Below, in pieces: positions 48,507 through 56,115 of a stretch of 57,335 bases of DNA; position 1 is the first letter of the stretch; each line of letters opens with the position of its first letter. Source of the stretch: Mycobacterium alsense. GTDB lineage: Bacteria; Actinomycetota; Actinomycetes; Mycobacteriales; Mycobacteriaceae. The DNA is taken from positions 1 through 57,335 of the forward strand of contig NZ_MVHD01000035.1 in the NCBI RefSeq assembly GCF_002086635.1, read 5' to 3'. The position numbers were made by a program, and so were the translations under genes. Below the pieces are notes generated by a model. The model ran no database searches. It saw only the letters and a program-made list of their open reading frames with translations, and had not been told where the DNA came from.

Positions 48507-51005
48507 ATGAATACGGTCGCACCGCCCGTCCTCACCGTCTTCGGCAACGGGTCGAAACACACCTTCCGGGCAGGTCACGATGTCGTCGTCGGCAGTGACC
48601 TGCGCGCCGACGTGCGCATCACCCACCCCCTCATCTCACGCACCCACCTCCTGCTGCGCTTCGACAAGGGCAGGTGGTTGGCGATCGACAACGGATCGCC
48701 GCGCGGCACGTTCGTCGAACGGCGCCGGGCCCGGGTGATCGACATCTGCCACGGCCGGCGCATCAACATCGGCAACCCCGATGGGCCGTGCCTGGTCTTC
48801 GAGCTCGGGCCGGATCCGCGGGCCGGCGGCGCCGCACCGTCGACGGATCCGCTGCGCGCGGTTCAGCCGCAACGCAACCGGCGGCTGCCCCGGCCCCCGC
48901 GGTGGGCGCGTGGGGTCCGCAACGCGCCCGCGACGTCGGACCCGCCGACCCTCCCGGCGTCGGCGTTGCGCCCCCGCCCCGGCCCGGCCCCGGAACCGCG
49001 GACGGGTCCGGTCAACGCGACGCAGCCGGCGCCGCTTGCACCGCCGGGCGCCACGCAGGACCTCGTCGTACAGCACTCGGCGGGCGACCCCGACAAGCCG
49101 GAGGGTTTCGCGACGATCGGCCGCGCCACGTCAAACGACATCGTCGTCTACGACGTCATGGCGTCGCGCCACCACGCCATCATGGTTCCGACGCCGATGG
49201 GCACCGAGATCCGCGACGCGCGCAGCGTCAACGGGACGTTCGTCAACGGCGTGCGGGTCGGGTCCGCGCTGCTGACCGAGGGCGACGTGGTGACCATCGG
49301 CAACGTCGACCTGGTCTTCACCGGCACCGACCTGGTGCACCGGACCGGTGACGACGCCGCGACCGGCGGCCTGGAGGTCGCCGGCGTGCAATACCGCATC
49401 GACGGCAAGGAACTGCTCGACAACGTCTCGCTGACCGCCCGCCCGGGGACCCTCACCGCCATCATCGGGGGGTCGGGCGCCGGCAAGACCACGCTGGCGC
49501 GGCTGATCGCCGGGTACACGCGGCCCAGCGCCGGGTCCGTCACGTTCGAGGGACACGACATCCACGCCGAGTACGCGACGCTGCGGACCCGGATCGGGAT
49601 GGTCCCCCAGGACGACGTCGTGCACCGCCAGCTGACCGTGAACCAGGCGCTGGGATATGCCGCCGAACTGCGGCTGCCGCCGGACACCAGCGCCGACGAC
49701 CGCGCGCAAGCGGTCGCCCGGGTGCTCGACGAGCTGAACCTGACCGAGCAGGCCGACACCCGGGTGGACAAGCTGTCCGGCGGGCAGCGCAAACGCGCGT
49801 CGGTGGCGCTGGAACTGCTCACCGGGCCGTCGCTGCTGATCCTCGACGAGCCCACCACCGGCCTGGACCCGGCGCTGGACTCCCAGGTCATGATGATGCT
49901 GCGCCAGCTCGCCGACGCCGGGCGCACGGTGCTGGTGGTGACGCATTCGGTGGCCCACCTCGACCTGTGCGACCAGCTGCTGCTGCTGGCCCCGGGCGGC
50001 AAGACGGCCTACTTCGGGCCGCCCGGCGAGATCTCGTCGGTCACGGGGACCACCACCTGGGCCGAGATCTTCGTCAAGGTGGGCGCCGACCCCGACGAGG
50101 CCAAGCGGCGCTTCCTGGCGCGCAAGCGCCCGGAGCCGGAGCTGCCGAAGGCCCAGCCACGCGACCTGGGCGAGCCGGTGAACATCGATGTTCGCCGCCA
50201 GTTTTCGACGATCGCGCGGCGCCAGGTTCGCCTCGTCGTCTCCGACAGCTGGTACACGGTGTTTTTGGCGGTCTTGCCGTTCGTCATCGGGCTGCTCGCG
50301 CTGACCGTTCCCGGCACGACCGGGTTCGGGTTGGCCGACCCGAACGGCAAGACACCCGCCGAGCCCGCCCAGATCCTGGTCCTGCTGTGTGTGGGCGCGG
50401 TCTTCATGGGCACCGCGCTGACAATCCGCGACCTGGTCGGCGAGCGGCCCATCTTCCGGCGGGAACAGGCGTTCGGCCTGTCGACCGGGGCCTACCTGCT
50501 GGCCAAGGTCGCGGTGTTCTGCGTCTTCGCGATCGCGCAGGCGGCGTGCGCCACCACCATCACGATCATCGGCAAGGGCACGCCGACCCGCGGGGCGGTG
50601 CTGCTCGGCAACCCCACCCTCGAGCTGTACGTCGCGACGGCGGCGACCTGCATCGTCGCGGCGATCATCGGCCTGGTCCTGTCGGCGGTGGCCCGCACCA
50701 GCGACCACATCCTGCCGCTGCTGGTCGTGGCCATCATGGCGCAGCTGGTGTTCTCCAGCGGGGTGATCCCGGTGACCAACCGGCCCCTGATCGACCAGCT
50801 GTCCTGGCTCACGCCCGCGCGCTGGGGCTTCGCGGCGTGTGCGTCGACCATCGACCTGAACCACGTGGAGCCCAGCCCCTTCAGCCCGAAGGACAGCCAC
50901 TGGAACCACACGGCCGGCGCGTGGTCGCTGGACATGGCCATGCTGCTGGTGCTGGGGGTCGCCTACTCGATGATCGTGTGGTGGCGAATCCGGTTGCGGC
51001 GCTAG
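48507..51005 (+). CDS. FHA-domain ABC exporter, Rv1747-like (copy 2, altered FHA1)
   Basis: An 832-residue paralogue of the preceding gene with the same order: FHA1, Pro/Arg-rich linker, FHA2, ABC ATPase (Walker A near 321-329, LSGGQRKR, LLILDEPT) and six-segment membrane domain. The second FHA is intact (IGRA, ASRHH, VNGTFVNG). FHA1 has lost two core phosphopeptide-contact positions: IGRD is VGSD and LNGTFVNG is PRGTFVER, while ISRTH remains. ATG at 48507 lies 59 bases after copy 1; no convincing -10 hexamer is seen, so cotranscription is likely. It ends 3 bases before the convergent GTPase gene, where mfpA would be expected. Confidence 0.92.
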   Translation: MNTVAPPVLTVFGNGSKHTFRAGHDVVVGSDLRADVRITHPLISRTHLLLRFDKGRWLAIDNGSPRGTFVERRRARVIDICHGRRINIGNPDGPCLVFELGPDPRAGGAAPSTDPLRAVQPQRNRRLPRPPRWARGVRNAPATSDPPTLPASALRPRPGPAPEPRTGPVNATQPAPLAPPGATQDLVVQHSAGDPDKPEGFATIGRATSNDIVVYDVMASRHHAIMVPTPMGTEIRDARSVNGTFVNGVRVGSALLTEGDVVTIGNVDLVFTGTDLVHRTGDDAATGGLEVAGVQYRIDGKELLDNVSLTARPGTLTAIIGGSGAGKTTLARLIAGYTRPSAGSVTFEGHDIHAEYATLRTRIGMVPQDDVVHRQLTVNQALGYAAELRLPPDTSADDRAQAVARVLDELNLTEQADTRVDKLSGGQRKRASVALELLTGPSLLILDEPTTGLDPALDSQVMMMLRQLADAGRTVLVVTHSVAHLDLCDQLLLLAPGGKTAYFGPPGEISSVTGTTTWAEIFVKVGADPDEAKRRFLARKRPEPELPKAQPRDLGEPVNIDVRRQFSTIARRQVRLVVSDSWYTVFLAVLPFVIGLLALTVPGTTGFGLADPNGKTPAEPAQILVLLCVGAVFMGTALTIRDLVGERPIFRREQAFGLSTGAYLLAKVAVFCVFAIAQAACATTITIIGKGTPTRGAVLLGNPTLELYVATAATCIVAAIIGLVLSAVARTSDHILPLLVVAIMAQLVFSSGVIPVTNRPLIDQLSWLTPARWGFAACASTIDLNHVEPSPFSPKDSHWNHTAGAWSLDMAMLLVLGVAYSMIVWWRIRLRR

Positions 51006-51008
51006 CGA

Positions 51009-51593
51009 TCAGCTCGCGGCCAGGGTCTCCAGCGCGTACTCGCTGACGGCGATCAGCGCGTCGGTCGCCGACCGGCGGTCCCTGGCGTCGACGGTGATCA
51101 CGGGGATGTGCTTGGGCAGGGTCAGCGCCTCGCGCACCGCCTCGACGGGATAGCGTGGCGCGCCGTCGAATTCGTTGACCGCGATCAGAAACGGCAGGTT
51201 GCGGTGCTCGAAGAAGTCGACCGCGGCGAAGCTGTCCTGCAGGCGCCGGCAGTCGACCAGCACGATCGCGCCGATCGCGCCGCGCACCAGGTCGTCCCAC
51301 ATGAACCAGAACCGCCGCTGGCCCGGGGTCCCGAAAAGGTAGAGCACCAGTTCCTCGTCCAGGGTGATGCGGCCGAAGTCCATCGCGACCGTGGTGGTCC
51401 GCTTGTCGGGGGTGGCCTCGAGCGCGTCGACGCCCACCGACGCGTCGGTCAGCATCGCCTCGGTGCGCAACGGCATGATCTCCGACACCGCCCCGACGAA
51501 CGTGGTCTTGCCGACCCCGAAGCCGCCCGCGACCACGATCTTCGTCGAAGCGTGGGCACTGCCATGGTGGGCGTCATAGTGCCTTAAGGCCAC
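51009..51593 (-). CDS. conservon small GTPase (Rv3362c/CvnD-like)
   Basis: A 194-residue Ras-like GTPase. P-loop GGFGVGKTT (about 23-31), G3-type FGTPGQ (about 87-92), G4 NEFD in place of NKxD (about 139-142). In M. tuberculosis the equivalent protein (MfpB) is regulated by the pentapeptide-repeat protein MfpA encoded next to it; that gene is not present here. GTG at 51591-51593 overlaps the DUF742 gene by 20 bases and is the only in-frame start near the N-terminus. Last gene of the conservon. Likely acts at the membrane with the sensor kinase-like protein. Confidence 0.92.
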   Translation of the reverse strand: MALRHYDAHHGSAHASTKIVVAGGFGVGKTTFVGAVSEIMPLRTEAMLTDASVGVDALEATPDKRTTTVAMDFGRITLDEELVLYLFGTPGQRRFWFMWDDLVRGAIGAIVLVDCRRLQDSFAAVDFFEHRNLPFLIAVNEFDGAPRYPVEAVREALTLPKHIPVITVDARDRRSATDALIAVSEYALETLAAS

Positions 51594-51948
51594 GCAGGGT
51601 CCTTCCTATGAGTTCGTGGCGCTCGTCGCGGGTGGAACGCTCGGTCAATGTCCTGTGCACCCGAAGGTAGCCGGACAGCACCAGATCGCCGACCAGGACG
51701 CGCGCGACGCCGACCGGTAAATCCAGCCGGGCCGAGATTTCCGCGACCGACGGGCTGCTGGTGCACAGTTGGACGATCTTGCCTCTCGCATCGTTGGGTG
51801 GCCACGGGTGGGCCAGGCCCGCCGGCAACGTCCCTATCGGCGCCTCCAGCGGAAGGTCGACGTCGGTGCCGGTCCGTCCGGACGTCAGCGTGTACGGACG
51901 GACCAGGCTGGCCTCACGCGAGGGCGGCCAGGTCTCGCGTCTGTCCAT
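51574..51948 (-). CDS. DUF742 protein (Rv3363c/CvnC-like)
   Basis: A 124-residue protein of the DUF742 family. SLVRPYTLTSGRT (about 14-26) is the family's opening, followed by a winged-helix-like part with SVAEISARLDLPVGVARVLVGDLVLSGYL (about 67-95). It is found only in conservons, between the roadblock and GTPase genes, and probably contributes to a signalling complex; DNA binding through the helical part is possible. ATG at 51946-51948, 6 bases after the roadblock stop. Confidence 0.92.
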   Translation of the reverse strand: MDRRETWPPSREASLVRPYTLTSGRTGTDVDLPLEAPIGTLPAGLAHPWPPNDARGKIVQLCTSSPSVAEISARLDLPVGVARVLVGDLVLSGYLRVHRTLTERSTRDERHELIGRTLRGLKAL

Positions 51949-51954
51949 GGCGGC

Positions 51955-52356
51955 TCACGAGTGCGTAGCGGACCGGCGGGTGGACTGCACCACGCCGCCC
52001 ACCCGTTCGACGAGGATGGCCATCTCATAGCCGATCTGGCCGATATCGCACGACGAGACGGCCAGCGTGGCCAGGTGCGAGCCGTCGCCGACCCGCATCA
52101 GCAGCAGGTAGCCGTTTTGCATCTCGACCACCGACTGCAGCACCTGGCCGCCTTCGAACAGCTGGGCGGCGCCCGTCGCGAGGCTGGCCAGCCCCGAGGC
52201 GACGGCGGCCAGCTGGTCGGCGCGTTCGCGCGGGAGGTGCTCGCTGGCGGCGACGGGCAGCCCGTCGACGGACACCAGCAGCGCGTGCGCGACGCCGGGG
52301 ACCTCGCGGGCGAACCTCGTCACCAGCCAGTCCAGCGAGTTGCCGGCAGACGTCAT
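51955..52356 (-). CDS. roadblock/LC7 domain protein (Rv3364c/CvnB-like)
   Basis: A 133-residue roadblock/LC7 protein, the family that regulates small GTPases (as MglB does for MglA). The whole protein is one domain: LDWLVTRFAREVPGVAHALLVSVDGLPVAASE (about 8-39), LAAVASGLASLATGAAQLF and GYLLLMRVGDGSHLATLAVSSCDIGQIGYEM. Expected to act with the neighbouring GTPase. Its ATG overlaps the sensor kinase stop (ATGA). Confidence 0.93.
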   Translation of the reverse strand: MTSAGNSLDWLVTRFAREVPGVAHALLVSVDGLPVAASEHLPRERADQLAAVASGLASLATGAAQLFEGGQVLQSVVEMQNGYLLLMRVGDGSHLATLAVSSCDIGQIGYEMAILVERVGGVVQSTRRSATHS

Positions 52357-55214
52357 TCCTGACCAGACCCTTCGTTCGTGTCGCGGGCGTGCGACCGGCC
52401 CGAGCGCACGCCACCGAAATGGCTGCTGAACGACGCCCGGACGGCCTCCGGGTCGCGGCCCGCGGCCGCGTGCTGCGGCCGCCGCCCCGGAGCGGACGCG
52501 CCGTTGGTGCCGACCAGGGAGTCCCGGTCATCGCCCGGCTCGTCGGCCGCAGCGGCCCCGTTGGCCGCACCCGGCACCAAGCGGGCCCCGGGCTTGCGGA
52601 TCGGCAGCCCGTGCTCGGTTTGCGACTCGACCGGCTTCTCGTCGGCCGCGGCCGCCAGCGTCCAGCCCCGGTCCCACACCGACTGCCAATCCAGATCGGC
52701 GCTGTTGACCAGGTCGTGCGGATCGCCCAGCATCTCCGCCAGCATCCGACGGTAGATGACGTCATCGTCGGCCGCCGCCGGGGGCGCGGGAGCCTTCGGG
52801 ATCGACGGGCGCTCCGGGCCGGCGGCGGGCGGCCGCGGGCCTTCCGGTGTTGCCGGGCCGGCCGCGCTCCGGGACCGCGCCGCGAAGAACGCCGACGTGT
52901 CCGACACGGGTTTCGCCGGGGCCGGCTCCGGCTCCGGCGCCGGCTGTTTCGGCGCGGGCCGCGCGGGCTCGGCCCCGGCGCTCTCGGGCTCCGGCTCGGC
53001 CCGCTGCCCGCCCTCCCACCAGGGCGTGGCGAGCTCGCGCCGCTCGCGGCGGGGCAGCTCCGCGGCGGGCGGCGCCGCGGGAGCGTCGGGAATTTCCGAG
53101 ATCCCGCTGGAGCCCGGGTTGCGACGCGGCAGCAACGTGACCGACGGTTCCGGCGCCTCGGCGCCGTTCTGGTGCGCCGGGTCCGGCGCGGGGATCGCGC
53201 CGGCCAATTGGGCGCCGGGCTCCCGGCGACCGGCGGCCGCCCGTTCCGGGCGATCCCGGGCCGCGGGCGGGGCGGCGGCCAGGCCCTCGAGCACCGACGG
53301 CGGCAGGTAGATCTCCGCCGTCGTGCCGGCACCGGCCTCGTGGGCGGACGGGCCGCGCAGGCCCACCCGGATGCCGTGCCGGGCGGCGATCCGGCCCACC
53401 ACGAAAAGCCCCATGTGCCGGGCATTCTCGGGAACGGGGTCGGGGGTGGCCTGTGCATGATCGCCTCCGGCCTGCAGCCGCATGTTGGCCATGCGCCGAT
53501 CGGCGTCGTTCATGCCCAGGCCGGAGTCGGCGATCCGCACCATGACGCCGCCACGCGGCCCGTTGCCGCCCAGCGATGCCGATATCCGGACGGTCGTCGT
53601 GGGCGGCGAGTAGCGCAGGGCGTTGTCGATCAGCTCGGCGAACAGGTGGATCACGCCACCCGCCGCCGCGCCGAGCAGCGCGCAGTCGGGCAGGCCGGTG
53701 ACCTCGACCCGGCGGTAGTCCTCGACCTCGGACACCGCCGCGTTGATCACCGTCGACAGCGGCACCGGGTCGCGCTGGTCGCGGGCGAGCTGTGCGCCCG
53801 CGAGCACCAGCAGGTTGGCGCTGTTGCGGCGCAGCCGGGCCGCCAGGTGATCGAGGCGGAACAGGTTGTCCAGCCGCTCGGGATCCTCCTCGTTGCGCTC
53901 CAGCCGGTCGATCAACGCCAGCTGCTGGTCGACCAGCGACCGGCTGCGCCGCGACATGGTCTCGAACATGTCGTTGACCAGCAGGCGCAGGCGCGCCTCG
54001 TCACCGGCGAGCAGCAGGGCCTGGGTGTGCAGTTCGTCGACGGCGTGGGCGACCTGGCCGATCTCCTCGGTGGTGTACACCGGCAGCGGCTGCGGAACCG
54101 GTTCGGCGCCACCGGCTTTGACGCGGGCCACCTCCTCCTCGAGATCGGTGTGTGCGACCTTGAGCGCGCCGTCGCGCAGCACGCGCAGCGGCCGCACCAG
54201 GGCGCGGGCCACCAGCAACACGACGAGCAGCGCGATCACGATCGCGGCCAGCACCAGCGCGGTGTCTCGCACCGCCGCGTCGCGGCGATCGGTGGCCTCG
54301 GTGTGCACGGCCTTGGTCACCGACGCGGTGGCGTCGGTGATGACCTGCTCGGCGATCCCGTCGGTGGTCTGGATCGAGCGCAACAGCTCGGGGTTGTCGA
54401 CGAGCACGCTGGCCGGGTCCGACATGATCGCCATCCGGGTCACCATCTGCTGCTGCAGCGTGTGGGCCTCGGGCGAGCCGGCGCCCAGCACCTCGCTCAT
54501 CCCGAACAGCGTCGACGGTTCGGTGCCCGCCAGGGTGATCATCGACGTCCGCAGCTGCGGCTCGGGCAGGTCGGCGCCGCGCGTCACCAAGATTTTCTGC
54601 ATCGTCATCTGCCCGCGGGCGCCGACGGCGCGGCTCAGCCCCTGCGCCTCGGCGCGGATGCGCTCGTTGTCCACGCGCACCGAGGCGTTGACGACGTCCT
54701 CGGCGGTCAGCAGGATCGGGGCATACGTGGTCACCCGGTCCCGCAAACCGATGCTGTTGTCGCCCACCTTGTCCAGCAGCCCCTGGCCGCCGTTCAGCAG
54801 GGTGTTCACTCCGGACCGGACGTCGGCGGTGACGTCGGTGTCCGCCAGTCGCTGCTGCAGCTCGTAGCGGCGCGCCTGGTAGTTCTTCTTGGCCCCTTCG
54901 ACGTCGTGCCCGGTGGAGTTCGCCAGCAGGGCGACGTCCAGCGCCGACATGTACTTGGTGATCGCCGGCAGCATGTCGGCGCGGGCGGCGGCCAGCTTGA
55001 GGCCGCCGGAGTTGGCCATCGCGTCCTTGATGCGCAACCCCCCGAAGGCCGTCGCCAAAACCACCGGGACCAGCACGATTGCCAACACCTTGTAGCGGAC
55101 GGGCCAATTGCTCGGCGACCAGCGCGGCGGACGCTTGGCGGGCGTCGCGGTGCCCTGTCCGGACCGGCTCGGGGCCGCCTCGACCGCGTGGGCCGGGCGG
55201 GTGAACATGGTCAT
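52353..55214 (-). CDS. conservon sensor histidine kinase-like protein (Rv3365c/CvnA-like)
   Basis: A 953-residue membrane sensor. Membrane segments at about 41-60 and 317-338 enclose an extracytoplasmic nitrate/sulfonate-sensor-like helical domain; a HAMP segment follows (about 338-390), then a helical dimerisation region (RLDHLAARLRRNSANLLVLAG, about 445-465) and an HATPase domain with N-box ELIDNALRYSPP (about 526-537) and G-box ADSGLGM (about 562-568). The last 310 residues are a Pro/Ala/Glu-rich disordered tail. No response regulator is adjacent; conservons signal through the GTPase instead. ATG at 55212-55214 overlaps a short upstream ORF; ATG two codons later is an alternative. Confidence 0.92.
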   Translation of the reverse strand: MTMFTRPAHAVEAAPSRSGQGTATPAKRPPRWSPSNWPVRYKVLAIVLVPVVLATAFGGLRIKDAMANSGGLKLAAARADMLPAITKYMSALDVALLANSTGHDVEGAKKNYQARRYELQQRLADTDVTADVRSGVNTLLNGGQGLLDKVGDNSIGLRDRVTTYAPILLTAEDVVNASVRVDNERIRAEAQGLSRAVGARGQMTMQKILVTRGADLPEPQLRTSMITLAGTEPSTLFGMSEVLGAGSPEAHTLQQQMVTRMAIMSDPASVLVDNPELLRSIQTTDGIAEQVITDATASVTKAVHTEATDRRDAAVRDTALVLAAIVIALLVVLLVARALVRPLRVLRDGALKVAHTDLEEEVARVKAGGAEPVPQPLPVYTTEEIGQVAHAVDELHTQALLLAGDEARLRLLVNDMFETMSRRSRSLVDQQLALIDRLERNEEDPERLDNLFRLDHLAARLRRNSANLLVLAGAQLARDQRDPVPLSTVINAAVSEVEDYRRVEVTGLPDCALLGAAAGGVIHLFAELIDNALRYSPPTTTVRISASLGGNGPRGGVMVRIADSGLGMNDADRRMANMRLQAGGDHAQATPDPVPENARHMGLFVVGRIAARHGIRVGLRGPSAHEAGAGTTAEIYLPPSVLEGLAAAPPAARDRPERAAAGRREPGAQLAGAIPAPDPAHQNGAEAPEPSVTLLPRRNPGSSGISEIPDAPAAPPAAELPRRERRELATPWWEGGQRAEPEPESAGAEPARPAPKQPAPEPEPAPAKPVSDTSAFFAARSRSAAGPATPEGPRPPAAGPERPSIPKAPAPPAAADDDVIYRRMLAEMLGDPHDLVNSADLDWQSVWDRGWTLAAAADEKPVESQTEHGLPIRKPGARLVPGAANGAAAADEPGDDRDSLVGTNGASAPGRRPQHAAAGRDPEAVRASFSSHFGGVRSGRSHARDTNEGSGQE

Positions 55215-55279
55215 GCGCTGACGGCCGCGCGGCCGGCCGCTGCGCCGGTTCTCGGCGCGTCCAGAAACGAGAGGCTCAT
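55211..55279 (-). CDS. 22-codon leader ORF coupled to the conservon sensor gene
   Basis: On the minus strand ATG at 55277-55279 opens a 22-residue frame beginning MSLSFLDAP and ending AAVSA, closed by TGA at 55211-55213, which overlaps the sensor ATG in the pattern ATGA. AGGAAG lies 5 bases before the start, a better ribosome-binding site than the sensor gene itself has. Both features suggest that the ORF is translated and that sensor translation depends on it. The peptide has no recognised motif. Confidence 0.5.
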   Translation of the reverse strand: MSLSFLDAPRTGAAAGRAAVSA

Positions 55280-55479
55280 GGGACTTCCTGCTTTATTCCG
55301 CCGTTGATCCGCCCTTGCCACGCAGATGGGCGCGGGCGATAACGCCTGGCAATCCGACGAGTATGACAGCCCGCGGCCGAGGTCTCCACAATTCTTACTG
55401 AGTACGCAGAGCCCTCTCAGGTCTACCTGTGCGCCGGTGCGCAAGTCTGGCAAACAAATCGCTTTGCCATGATCGGCTG
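55280..55479. other. divergent intergenic region between conservon and spoU-type gene
   Basis: No gene seen. It must contain the conservon promoter (minus strand, a CATACT hexamer is near 55361-55366) and that of the methyltransferase gene (plus strand, CATGAT 6 bases before the ATG at 55480). Composition is slightly A+T-richer than the flanks. Confidence 0.4.
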
Positions 55480-55944
55480 ATGTTCAGGCTGCTGTTCTTC
55501 TCACCGCGCATCGCGCCGAACACGGGCAACGCCATCCGGACGGCGGCGGCCACCGGCGCCGAACTGCATCTGGTCGAGCCGCTGGGCTTCGACCTGTCCG
55601 AACCCAAACTGCGGCGCGCCGGCCTGGACTACCACGACCTCGCCTCGGTCACCGTGCACGCCTCGCTGCAGGCCGCCTGGGAGTCGCTCGCGCCGGCGCG
55701 GGTGTTCGCCTTCACGGCGCACGCCCCGACCTCGTTCGCCGACGTCGACTACCGGGCCGGCGACGTGTTGATGTTCGGCCCGGAGCCCGACGGCCTGGAC
55801 GCGGCGACCCTGGCCGACGCGCACATCAGCCGGCGGGTGCGCATCCCGATGCTGGCGGGCCGGCGCTCGCTGAACCTGTCCAACGCGGCGGCGATCGCCG
55901 TCTACGAGGCCTGGCGTCAGCACGGCTACGCCGGCGCGGGTTAG
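55480..55944 (+). CDS. spoU: SpoU-family tRNA 2'-O-methyltransferase (TrmL-like)
   Basis: A 154-residue SPOUT-fold RNA methyltransferase, the length of TrmL, which methylates the 2'-OH of C34/U34 in tRNA-Leu. Motif 1 is PRIAPNTGNAIRTAAATGAELHLV (about 9-32), motif 2 is VLMFGPEPDGL (about 103-113) and motif 3 is IPMLAGRRSLNLSNAAAIAVYEAWRQ (about 124-149), together forming the SAM-binding knot. The usual Glu of motif 2 is present (GPEPDGL). tRNA specificity is inferred. It is divergent from the conservon and followed by PE_PGRS, the order remembered for Rv3366-Rv3367. Confidence 0.93.
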   Translation: MFRLLFFSPRIAPNTGNAIRTAAATGAELHLVEPLGFDLSEPKLRRAGLDYHDLASVTVHASLQAAWESLAPARVFAFTAHAPTSFADVDYRAGDVLMFGPEPDGLDAATLADAHISRRVRIPMLAGRRSLNLSNAAAIAVYEAWRQHGYAGAG

Positions 55945-56077
55945 GCGCGGCGGTGCTGGTGAGCCAGCCCCCGTGCGCCGTCACGCACGGGGCGATCGAG
56001 GGCCTCACTGGCGACCGCTTCGCCTGTCAATAGGCTGTGCGGTACGCGAAAGCCGAGGTTGTCGGCCCGCGGGGCAA

Positions 56078-56083
56078 TACACT
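56078..56083 (+). promoter_or_regulatory. -10 hexamer TACACT of the PE_PGRS gene
   Basis: TACACT would place the transcription start near 56090, giving a leader of about 26 bases with GGGGA 6 bases before the ATG at 56116. Unlike most genes in the window this one would have a normal ribosome-binding site. Confidence 0.4.
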
Positions 56084-56115
56084 GTGCGCGCGTATCGATG
56101 ACCGAGGGGACAGAA

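Noticed and set aside
48863..49351. Plus- and minus-strand Arg/Pro-rich frames within the second ABC gene
   Set aside because: Out-of-phase translations of the linker and FHA2; no independent start signals.
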